DNA of 5,103 bases from Psychroflexus sp. (lineage in GTDB: Bacteria > Bacteroidota > Bacteroidia > Flavobacteriales > Flavobacteriaceae). Below the pieces are notes generated by a model. That model searched no databases and was not told the DNA's origin. It was given only the letters and a program-made list of their open reading frames with translations. The stretch spans positions 1-5,103 of the forward strand of contig SKIG01000232.1 in NCBI GenBank assembly GCA_007116535.1, in the 5' to 3' direction. A program made the translations under genes and the position numbers. Shown here in pieces: positions 1-5,082 of this stretch; within the stretch, counting starts at the first letter, position 1; every line of letters begins with the position of its first letter.

Positions 1-24
1 AAACAGAAAAACAATTACATCATC

Positions 25-597
25 ATGAAAATATATACAAAAACAGGAGACAAAGGAACAACGGCTCTATTCGGAGGAACAAGAGTGCCAAAATCTGACT
101 TGCGAATAGATGCCTATGGAACGGTAGATGAATTAAATTCCTACATTGGTTTAGTTAGAGATTTACTCACAGACGAAGTGTCTCGAGCAATGCTTCAACG
201 AGTACAGGATAGGTTATTTACCATTGGAGCAATTCTTGCCACTGATCCTGAAAAAGCAACCTTAAAAAGCGGAAAAGATAGACTCAATATACCTAAAGTT
301 GCTGAACAAGACGTTTTTACCCTCGAAGAACATATCGACCAAATGAATGATGAACTACCACCAATGACTCATTTTGTATTGCCAGGAGGTCATCCTGTGG
401 TTTCTCATTGTCATATTGCACGATGTATCTGTAGAAGAGCAGAACGCCTTTCTTCCGCTTTATTCAATGAAACAGTCTTTGATCCAATGGTGTTGACATA
501 CCTAAACAGGCTTTCTGACTACTTATTTGTACTAGCACGTAAAATCAGCAAAGACTTCAATGCAGAAGAAATTAAATGGGTTCCAGAAAAGTATTAA
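25..597 (+). CDS. pduO: PduO-type ATP:cob(I)alamin adenosyltransferase
   Basis: Transfers the adenosyl group of ATP to cob(I)alamin, giving adenosylcobalamin, the cofactor of enzymes such as methylmalonyl-CoA mutase; expected to be cytosolic. The 190-residue length fits a stand-alone PduO/MMAB-type enzyme. The N-terminus carries the ATP-binding signature MKIYTKTGDKGTT (1-13) followed by LFGGTRVPKSDLR (15-27) and AYGTVDELNSYIG (30-42). The helical core has LPPMTHFVLPGG (111-122), the conserved arginine cluster RCICRRAER (133-141) and the C-terminal signature YLNRLSDYLFVLAR (159-172). The frame is open to the left edge, but family members begin at MKIYT, so the ATG at 25 is preferred. No good Shine-Dalgarno is visible. 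Only 24 nt of upstream sequence is present, so promoter and operon partners cannot be judged. It converges on the aromatic operon and has no obvious functional link to it. Confidence 0.95.
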   Translation: MKIYTKTGDKGTTALFGGTRVPKSDLRIDAYGTVDELNSYIGLVRDLLTDEVSRAMLQRVQDRLFTIGAILATDPEKATLKSGKDRLNIPKVAEQDVFTLEEHIDQMNDELPPMTHFVLPGGHPVVSHCHIARCICRRAERLSSALFNETVFDPMVLTYLNRLSDYLFVLARKISKDFNAEEIKWVPEKY

Positions 598-636
598 TAA
601 ATGCGTTTAAATAAATTATTAACCTAAACGCATTTA
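598..636. terminator. 12-bp inverted repeat just after pduO stop
   Basis: A perfect 12-bp stem (TAAATGCGTTTA at 598-609 pairing with TAAACGCATTTA at 625-636) encloses a 15-nt AT-rich loop. It begins one base after the pduO stop codon and lies between convergent genes. Neither strand has a clean T-tract directly after the stem; the minus strand continues TTAATACTTTTC. It may act as a weak bidirectional terminator or as an mRNA 3'-end stabiliser. The inverted repeat is seen directly; the role is inferred. Confidence 0.5.
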
Positions 637-656
637 GTAAAAATTATTTAATTACT

Positions 657-785
657 CGACAAAAATTCATATTCGTCAAATCAGTGCTACGCCAAACGCC
701 TGAGTTATAAGCCTGAAATTCCTTGATTTTCCCTTTAGGGGTGGGGCACAAAATCAAGGAATTTCAGATAACTTATTTTTTGTCG
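657..785. repeat. 129-bp element bounded by 9-bp inverted ends
   Basis: CGACAAAAA at 657-665 is the exact inverse of TTTTTGTCG at 777-785. These ends enclose the long hairpin at 703-773, so three inverted repeats are nested. The left arm has about 37 extra nt (666-702) with no counterpart on the right. The arrangement could be a small palindromic repetitive element, or simply a terminator whose U-tract happens to match an upstream A-tract. No ORF is present in the convergent gap 598-798. Whether the element recurs in the genome cannot be seen here. Confidence 0.4.
703..781 (+). terminator. Strong hairpin with T-tract, terminator in + direction
   Basis: CTGAAATTCCTTGATTTT (713-730) pairs perfectly with AAAATCAAGGAATTTCAG (750-767), an 18-bp stem. 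A further 6-bp outer stem, AGTTAT (703-708) with ATAACT (768-773), is offset by a 4-nt bulge (709-712). On the plus strand the stem is followed by TATTTTTTG (T-run 776-781) and a second T-run at 788-793. This fits an intrinsic terminator for transcription coming from pduO about 180 nt upstream. The loop is G-rich (CCCTTTAGGGGTGGGG from 731) and could form a small inner CCC/GGG hairpin. On the minus strand no T-run follows, so for the aromatic operon it may only stabilise or weakly terminate. The stem is unusually long for a simple terminator. Confidence 0.7.
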
Positions 786-798
786 TGTTTTTTGAATT

Positions 799-1881
799 CT
801 ACTTACTAATAATTCTGTGTTGATGCTGAATTGATTCTTGATGAACTGCTTTTAGAAGCTTTAAAATAAATTCCTTGCTAAGGTTTTTTTCTTCCCCAAG
901 ACGGACCATTTTTTGCAACACATTATTCCAACGATCTGTTTGAAGAATAGCCACGTTGTTAGCTTTTTTCAATTCACCAATTTCTTCAGCAATTTGCATA
1001 CGCTTGTTCAACATATCCATAAGTTGATTATCCAAAATATCAATTTTAGTACGAAGTACTTGAAGATCGCTCTGAAACTTTGTTTCTTCATTAGTTTCTT
1101 GCCTGATCTTAAGATCAACTGTAATTTGTTTCAAGCGTTCGGGAGTAATTTGTTGCGCAGCATCGCTCCATGCATTGTCAGGGTCGAAATGTGTTTCTAC
1201 CATAATGCCGTCGTAATTCAAATCCAAGCCTGTTTGGCACAAATCGAAAATCAAATCTCTTTTACCGCCAATATGCGATGGATCTAAAATCAATGGCAAG
1301 TCAGGGAATTTCTGTTGTAAATCTACCGCTAATTGCCATTCAGGATTGTTTCGGTAGGTTGTCTTTTCGTAAGTCGAAAAGCCACGGTGAATAACCCCAA
1401 GTTTTTCAATATTTGCATCATACAAGCGTTCAACTGCTCCTAACCACAAAGACAAATCAGGATTGACAGGGTTTTTTACCAAGACAATTTTGTCTGTGCC
1501 ACGCAATGCATCAGCAATCTCTTGAACAATAAAGGGACTTACGGTACTTCTTGCGCCAATCCAAAGTACATCAATAGCTGCTTCTAGGGCAAGTTCTACG
1601 TGATTTCTGTTAGCAACTTCTGTAGCTAATAAAAGTCCTGTTTCTTCTTTTGCTCGTTGAAGCCACTTCAAACCAATTGCACCGACTCCTTCAAAATTTC
1701 CAGGACGTGTTCTTGGTTTCCAAATACCAGCTCGGAATACGGTTGTATCGGTGTCTTTTAGTTGATGTGCAACTTTGAGCACTTGTTCTTCTGTTTCTGC
1801 ACTACAAGGCCCTGCGATGACAAGCGGGTGAGGTAGTTGAAAATTGTCTAACCAATTGCGGAATACTTTGTTATTTTCCAT
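799..1881 (-). CDS. aroF: Bifunctional DAHP synthase (type I-beta) / chorismate mutase (AroQ)
   Basis: Catalyses the first shikimate-pathway step (PEP + erythrose 4-phosphate to DAHP) and also chorismate to prephenate. The DAHP synthase barrel occupies about 15-255: GPCSAE (24-29), KPRTRPGNFEG (55-65), WIGARSTVSPF (107-117), LVKNPVNPDL (134-143), DPSHIGG (200-206) and MVETHFDPDNAWSD (227-240). Likely metal ligands are C26, H203, E229 and D240. The C-terminal AroQ domain (about 272-355) aligns without gaps to E. coli chorismate mutase. R277, R294, K305, R317 and Q354 match its R11, R28, K39, R51 and Q88, while Q314 and W318 stand where E. coli has D48 and E52. This fusion order is known from Bacteroidota; in Porphyromonas gingivalis the mutase domain mediates prephenate inhibition of the synthase. 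It is the last gene of the operon, starting 3 nt after the tyrA stop codon. It is the only chorismate mutase in the window, since PheA and TyrA here lack one. Confidence 0.96.
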   Translation of the reverse strand: MENNKVFRNWLDNFQLPHPLVIAGPCSAETEEQVLKVAHQLKDTDTTVFRAGIWKPRTRPGNFEGVGAIGLKWLQRAKEETGLLLATEVANRNHVELALEAAIDVLWIGARSTVSPFIVQEIADALRGTDKIVLVKNPVNPDLSLWLGAVERLYDANIEKLGVIHRGFSTYEKTTYRNNPEWQLAVDLQQKFPDLPLILDPSHIGGKRDLIFDLCQTGLDLNYDGIMVETHFDPDNAWSDAAQQITPERLKQITVDLKIRQETNEETKFQSDLQVLRTKIDILDNQLMDMLNKRMQIAEEIGELKKANNVAILQTDRWNNVLQKMVRLGEEKNLSKEFILKLLKAVHQESIQHQHRIISK

Positions 1882-1884
1882 AGC

Positions 1885-2733
1885 TTATTTTTCTTTTTTT
1901 AAAACTTCTTTTTTTCGTTGTGTTTCTTTTAATTGAAGTTCCAAGTTCGCAAAATCGTTATTTTCTAACAATTCTTGGAAATTCTTCAAATTTTCTATGT
2001 ATTCTTTTAAACTTGTTAATACAGCCTCTTTATTTTCACTAAAAATGGCAGCCCAGGTTCTTGGATTGGATTTTGCTAACCTCACTGTGGAAGCAAAACC
2101 AGAACCCGCCAAATAAAAAATTTCTCGCTCGTCTTTTTCTAAATCCAAAACAGTTTTTCCTAGCATAAATGAGCTTACATGCGATAGATGCGATACATAA
2201 GCCAAATGTTTGTCGTGCGCGGCTGCATCCATATACCTTAAATTCATTGGTATTTCAGCTAAAATAGCCTCCATTTTTTCAACAAGCTCAGGTCGTGTTT
2301 TTTCGACTTCACATAAAATCATTAGTTGGTGGTCGAATAGATTTGCCAATGCAGCTTTTGGCCCCGAAAACTCGGTTCCAGCAATAGGGTGCATGGCAAG
2401 AAATTGAGCACGTTTCGTATGCTTTGCAACTAACTGACAAATACTTGATTTAGTCGAACCCATATCAACTACGAGACAATCTTCGCTAATTTGGTCTAGT
2501 AAACTCATAATTTGGGTATTGGCGACATCTACAGGAACACTCAATACAACTAAATTCGCAGAAGCAATGTCTTTTTTAGTTGCTGCATCTTCAATAATAC
2601 CAATGCTTTTAGCTTCTGAAATATGAGCATCACTTTTATCTATACCTAATATTTCCGCATTCGGAAAAATCCTGCGTAAGCAAAGCGCAAACGAACCGCC
2701 AATAAGCCCCAATCCTATGCTAACTATCTTCAT
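1885..2733 (-). CDS. tyrA: Prephenate dehydrogenase (TyrA)
   Basis: Oxidatively decarboxylates prephenate to 4-hydroxyphenylpyruvate, the tyrosine precursor; cytosolic. The N-terminal Rossmann domain starts with the dinucleotide loop IGLGLIGGS (6-14). An Asp at 32, at the end of the second strand (ILGIDKSD), suggests NAD+ rather than NADP+. DMGSTKSS (90-97) and HPIAGTEFSG (115-124) supply the likely catalytic Ser93 and His115. AHDKHLAYVSHLSH (172-185) is typical of the all-helical C-terminal domain. R218 in STVRLAKSNPRTW lies 103 residues after H115, the same spacing as the substrate-binding Arg and catalytic His of Aquifex TyrA as recalled. At 282 residues it is a core TyrA, without ACT or chorismate mutase domains, so feedback control by a fused ACT domain is absent. 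The start overlaps the aminotransferase stop by 4 nt (ATGA), which indicates translational coupling. The C-terminus is Lys/Glu-rich and probably flexible. Confidence 0.95.
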   Translation of the reverse strand: MKIVSIGLGLIGGSFALCLRRIFPNAEILGIDKSDAHISEAKSIGIIEDAATKKDIASANLVVLSVPVDVANTQIMSLLDQISEDCLVVDMGSTKSSICQLVAKHTKRAQFLAMHPIAGTEFSGPKAALANLFDHQLMILCEVEKTRPELVEKMEAILAEIPMNLRYMDAAAHDKHLAYVSHLSHVSSFMLGKTVLDLEKDEREIFYLAGSGFASTVRLAKSNPRTWAAIFSENKEAVLTSLKEYIENLKNFQELLENNDFANLELQLKETQRKKEVLKKEK

Positions 2734-3881
2734 GATTCTTGCTCCTTAACTCGTTGAATACAAGTAGCGAATTCACTTTCATTTTGGCATAAGGAAAAAC
2801 GCACATAGCCTTCTCCATTACTTCCAAAAACAGTTCCCGGAGTGATGAAAAAGTTGTGTTTATACAAAACTTCATCAGACCATTCTTCTGCATTTTTTCC
2901 TTCAGGCAACTTTGCCCATACAAAGAGTCCACCTGTATTTTTGGTGTATTCTATTCCTAAGACATCGCAGAGTTGCCATACCAATTCTCGTCTCTTAGCA
3001 TAAGTCATATTCAAGTTTTCTATCCATTTTGTTGGCGCTTTCAGCACAGCTATTGCTGCTTCTTGTTGTGGAAGAAACATCCCACTTTCCATTTGAGTAC
3101 TTACCTTAGTAATGGCATTTAGCAGTTCTTTTTTCGCTACTGCAAAACCAATTCTACACCCCGCCATATTGAAGGTTTTGCTCATTGAATGCAATTCTAT
3201 ACCAATTTTTTCTGCACCTTTAAGTTGAAAAATTGAAAATGCTTTTTCAGTCAAAATATGAGCATACGGATTATCATTGACTAATAGAATGTGATTGTCT
3301 ATACAAAAATCAACTACCTGTTGAAGAGCATCTTTTTCAGGAGAAGCGCCCGTTGGCATATGCGGATAGTTGATCCACATTATTTTGGTTTTTTCGGTCA
3401 CTAATCCTTCAAGTTCTTCGATACTTGGCAACCAATTATTTACTTCCGAAAGAGAATAGTAAATACTCTTTCCTTCGGCTAATCGAGTTACTGCTGCATA
3501 AGTTGGATAACCCGGATTTGGGATAAGTGCTTCTTCATCAGGGTTGAGAAAAGCCAAACTTATGTCTGTAATTCCTTTTTTGCTTCCCTGCAAAGGCATG
3601 CACTCCAAACCTTCTCCAACTGCAAATTCATTTTTTACAAATTCCATAAAGCTTTCTGTCAAAGTAGGAATACCCTGATAGGATTGGTAACTAAATGCTT
3701 TAGGTTCGCTAATAGCTTCAACTAGAGCCTGTCGGACTTTCTCGTCGGGAGGCAAATCAGGACTGCCAATCCCAAGGTTGATGATAGGTTTACCTTGAGC
3801 AATTAGTTCCCTAATTTCTCGTAGTTTTCTGCTGAAGTAGTATTCTTCAACTTGTTGAATGCGTTGTGCCGTTGCAATCAT
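2730..3881 (-). CDS. Class I/II PLP aminotransferase, probably aromatic
   Basis: A fold-type I PLP aminotransferase, 383 residues. From its position between pheA and tyrA it most likely converts phenylpyruvate and 4-hydroxyphenylpyruvate to Phe and Tyr; activity on prephenate itself or on aspartate is possible. Visible motifs are INLGIGSPDLPP (34-45), the phosphate-binding loop GSKKGI (99-104), NPGYPTY (122-128), NYPHMPTGA (171-179), NDNPY (202-206, with D203 for the pyridine nitrogen and Y206), SMSKTFNMAGCRIGF (232-246, with Schiff-base K235 and R243), and VRFSLC (360-365, with R361 for the substrate carboxylate). Numbering follows alignment to aspartate aminotransferase K258/R266/R386. The Asn that normally contacts the PLP hydroxyl (NPTG) is Met175 here. 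It overlaps pheA by 4 nt at its start and tyrA by 4 nt at its end. General annotations such as LL-DAP aminotransferase-like are possible, but the operon argues for an aromatic role. Confidence 0.9.
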   Translation of the reverse strand: MIATAQRIQQVEEYYFSRKLREIRELIAQGKPIINLGIGSPDLPPDEKVRQALVEAISEPKAFSYQSYQGIPTLTESFMEFVKNEFAVGEGLECMPLQGSKKGITDISLAFLNPDEEALIPNPGYPTYAAVTRLAEGKSIYYSLSEVNNWLPSIEELEGLVTEKTKIMWINYPHMPTGASPEKDALQQVVDFCIDNHILLVNDNPYAHILTEKAFSIFQLKGAEKIGIELHSMSKTFNMAGCRIGFAVAKKELLNAITKVSTQMESGMFLPQQEAAIAVLKAPTKWIENLNMTYAKRRELVWQLCDVLGIEYTKNTGGLFVWAKLPEGKNAEEWSDEVLYKHNFFITPGTVFGSNGEGYVRFSLCQNESEFATCIQRVKEQES

Positions 3882-4714
3882 TTCTTTTCATTTTTATAGG
3901 TTCCCCAAACGCTTAATTCTATGGTTTGTTGGGCCGCTTGTTCAATAAATTGATTGAAGTCGCTTCGCATTTCGAAGGTTAAATCAATGATGAATGAATA
4001 CGTCCATGGCGAAGAGGGGATGGGAATACTTTGAATTTTTGTCAAGTTGATGTTTGCATCCTTGGCTATTTTCAAAAACTCAAACAAACTTCCTGTTTCG
4101 TGACTTAGTTTTATTTTGATAGTGGCTTTATTGTCGTCATCTTCAACAATAAGGTCATTACCAACTAACACAAATCTTGTTTCGTTAATGCTTTCATCTT
4201 GAATGTTTTCAGCTAAAACCTGCAAATCGAATAGCTCGGCTGTTCCTTGAGGCACTAAAGCACCAATATGATGACTTTGTGTTTCTGCAATAAGCTTAGC
4301 GGGCAACGCGGGATCTACATCCTCCATCAATTGAATATGAGGCAATTGCTCAAAAAAAGTAGTGCATTGAAGCAAAGCCATTTGATGTGAGCGAACCTCC
4401 GTCAATGAACTTAGGCTTGTTTCTTTTGTAGCTACTAAATTGTGCGTTACTGAAATGTAGAATTCTTGGATAATTTGCAGGTTGAATTTTTCTATCAGCG
4501 AATAATTCGGAAGAATACTTCCTGCAATAGAATTCTCTATTGCCATCAACCCAAAATCGACTTCTTTAGTAAAGACGGCTTTGGCAACTTCAAGAAAACT
4601 GTTGCATTCTTTTAGTTGTGGCAAAGGGCTGAAATTGTCTGCAACCACCTTGTAATGATTAGAGCCAACTACTCCTTGTATAGCAATAGAATTGAATTTT
4701 ATTTGTTTCCGCAT
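3878..4714 (-). CDS. pheA: Prephenate dehydratase with C-terminal ACT domain (PheA)
   Basis: Converts prephenate to phenylpyruvate, the phenylalanine precursor; cytosolic. The catalytic domain covers about 8-190: IAIQGVVGSNH (10-20), MAIENSIAGSI (57-67), VRSHQMALLQC (107-117) and the catalytic NETRF (177-181, with T179 R180 F181). The ACT domain covers about 197-272 and includes GSLFEFL (208-214), corresponding to the GALV Phe-binding motif. QSIP (228-231) stands where classical PheA has ESRP. At 278 residues it is a stand-alone dehydratase without an N-terminal chorismate mutase, which in this operon is fused to DAHP synthase. It is the first structural gene. The start codon lies only 5 nt after the T-run of a terminator hairpin, with an aromatic leader peptide upstream, so expression is probably controlled by attenuation. 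Its stop overlaps the aminotransferase start (ATGA). Confidence 0.95.
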   Translation of the reverse strand: MRKQIKFNSIAIQGVVGSNHYKVVADNFSPLPQLKECNSFLEVAKAVFTKEVDFGLMAIENSIAGSILPNYSLIEKFNLQIIQEFYISVTHNLVATKETSLSSLTEVRSHQMALLQCTTFFEQLPHIQLMEDVDPALPAKLIAETQSHHIGALVPQGTAELFDLQVLAENIQDESINETRFVLVGNDLIVEDDDNKATIKIKLSHETGSLFEFLKIAKDANINLTKIQSIPIPSSPWTYSFIIDLTFEMRSDFNQFIEQAAQQTIELSVWGTYKNEKK

Positions 4715-4719
4715 AGCAC

Positions 4720-4745
4720 AAAAAAAAGCTCCTAATTAGGAGCTT
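4720..4745 (-). terminator. Leader terminator (attenuator) before pheA
   Basis: Read on the minus strand, AAGCTCC (4745-4739), loop TAATTA, GGAGCTT (4732-4726) form a 7-bp stem followed by eight T residues (4727-4720). This is a textbook intrinsic terminator, yet it lies inside the operon leader, 5 nt before the pheA ATG and with no complete gene ahead of it except a 22-codon leader peptide. A constitutive terminator here would silence the operon, so it must be conditional. The hairpin would also crowd the pheA translation start on read-through mRNA. Confidence 0.88.
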
Positions 4746-4816
4746 GCTTATATATTTTACGATTCTAATATACCTATGGTCGCCCCTTTTCGCTGTTGAA
4801 AGCAAAATAAAAGTGG
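4738..4816 (-). promoter_or_regulatory. Predicted attenuator switch with alternative pairings
   Basis: Four segments can be marked by eye on the minus strand. Segment 1 is CCACTTTT (4816-4809), segment 2 AAAAGGGGC (4790-4782), segment 3 GCTCCT (4743-4738), and segment 4 is the 3' arm of the terminator. Segments 1 and 2 pair in 7 of 8 positions. AGGGGC of segment 2 can pair with GCTCCT with one G-U, which would remove the 5' arm of the terminator. Segment 1 lies over leader codons 9-12 and segment 2 over codons 18-21. A ribosome stalled at Phe/Tyr codons 11-13 would therefore mask segment 1 and free segment 2 to form the antiterminator. A ribosome reaching the stop codon would mask segment 2 and let the terminator form. 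The pairings were found by hand, and no folding energies were computed. Confidence 0.6.
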
Positions 4817-4842
4817 TTCCAAAAATATACGTTGAATAACAT
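4774..4842 (-). CDS. Aromatic-rich leader peptide of the pheA operon
   Basis: A 22-codon ORF, ATG at 4842 to TAG at 4774, beginning MLFNVYFW. Eight of its 22 residues are aromatic: Phe at 3, 7, 11, 13 and 15, Tyr at 6 and 12, Trp at 8. There is also a His at 10, and the block 6-15 has seven of the eight. The C-terminal part (residues 16-22) has none. It lies between a candidate promoter and the intrinsic terminator that precedes pheA, with its stop codon 28 nt before the terminator stem. Such peptides (for example E. coli PheL) are not functional products: their translation rate senses charged aromatic tRNA and sets whether the terminator forms. The purine-rich GAGAACAA just before the ATG may aid initiation; no strong Shine-Dalgarno is present, as usual in Bacteroidota. 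Chance occurrence is possible for one short ORF, but composition, position and terminator all agree. Confidence 0.82.
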   Translation of the reverse strand: MLFNVYFWNHFYFAFNSEKGRP

Positions 4843-4861
4843 TTGTTCTCGTTTTACGGTG

Positions 4862-4891
4862 CTAAAGTAAACTAATCTTTGAAAGTACAAA
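4862..4891 (-). promoter_or_regulatory. Candidate Bacteroidota-type promoter for the pheA operon
   Basis: On the minus strand, TTTG (4891-4888) is followed after 18 nt by TACTTTAG (4869-4862). The Bacteroidota primary sigma consensus is TTTG about 19 nt before TAnnTTTG, so the -7 element matches except for one base. Transcription would begin near 4852-4858, giving a 5' end roughly 10-16 nt before the leader-peptide ATG, a spacing typical for attenuated leaders. The site sits just downstream of an independent terminator (4901-4932). Confidence 0.55.
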
Positions 4892-4900
4892 AATAAATTC

Positions 4901-4932
4901 AAAAAAAAAGTCTTGAGTTTCCCCAAGACTTT
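4901..4932 (-). terminator. Intrinsic terminator upstream of the operon promoter
   Basis: On the minus strand, AAAGTCTTG (4932-4924), an 8-nt loop and CAAGACTTT (4915-4907) give a 9-bp perfect stem ending in a run of nine T (4909-4901). It terminates leftward transcription arriving from beyond 5103, and so insulates the aromatic operon. No aromatic-rich ORF precedes it, so it is not read as a second attenuator. On the plus strand only a three-base T-run follows the stem. Confidence 0.82.
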
Positions 4933-5019
4933 CATCATAATTACAGTTAGTTAATTCAATTAATTATGAAAAATTACCCCTTTACAGGGATAAATATAAG
5001 CCGACTTTATTTTCAAAAT

Positions 5020-5082
5020 CCTAAAACTTCACGAAAGTGGCATTTCACTTCATGAAAGTGTCATTTGAGTTCATGAATAGAG
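5020..5082. repeat. Three tandem imperfect 21-bp repeats, possible operator array
   Basis: Plus-strand units start at 5020, 5041 and 5062: CCTAAAACTTCACGAAAGTG, CATTTCACTTCATGAAAGTG and CATTTGAGTTCATGAATAGA, each shown without its last base. Units 1 and 2 match at 15 of 21 positions and units 2 and 3 at 14 of 21. A core TTCAYGAA is common to all, and CATTTSAS is shared by units 2 and 3. The 21-bp period equals two helical turns, as in direct-repeat sites of LytTR-type and similar regulators. It probably serves a promoter of a gene outside the window; no gene in this window is clearly controlled by it. Confidence 0.5.

Noticed and set aside
913..1287. A 124-codon plus-strand ORF antisense to the DAHP synthase-chorismate mutase gene
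   Set aside because: It is the mirror of a well-supported enzyme gene, with no family motifs or promoter; its length reflects the coding bias of the opposite strand.
2210..2407. A 65-codon plus-strand ORF antisense to tyrA
   Set aside because: It lies entirely within tyrA, opposite conserved catalytic motifs, and has no recognisable features of its own.
2720..2932. A 70-codon minus-strand ORF in another frame of the aminotransferase 3' end
   Set aside because: It overlaps conserved aminotransferase sequence including the carboxylate-binding Arg region; the enzyme frame is clearly the real one.
4809..4842. A T-box riboswitch, because TGGAACCAC resembles the T-box core
   Set aside because: The likely transcript start is about 30-45 nt upstream, leaving no room for Stem I with a specifier loop. 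The motif does not overlap the terminator hairpin, and T-boxes are not a known Bacteroidota mechanism. The aromatic ORF explains the leader better.
4951..4963. Small palindrome TTAATTCAATTAA
   Set aside because: Pure AT composition apart from one base in an AT-rich gap makes chance likely, and no regulator or T-run goes with it.
4966..5055. A 29-codon plus-strand ORF with six aromatic residues (Tyr, Phe and Trp), possibly another leader peptide
   Set aside because: The aromatics are scattered, no convincing promoter precedes it, its end overlaps the 21-bp repeats, and no attenuator or downstream gene is visible within the window.
5020..5082. A CRISPR fragment
   Set aside because: The repeats are contiguous and imperfect, with no unique spacers and no cas genes nearby.
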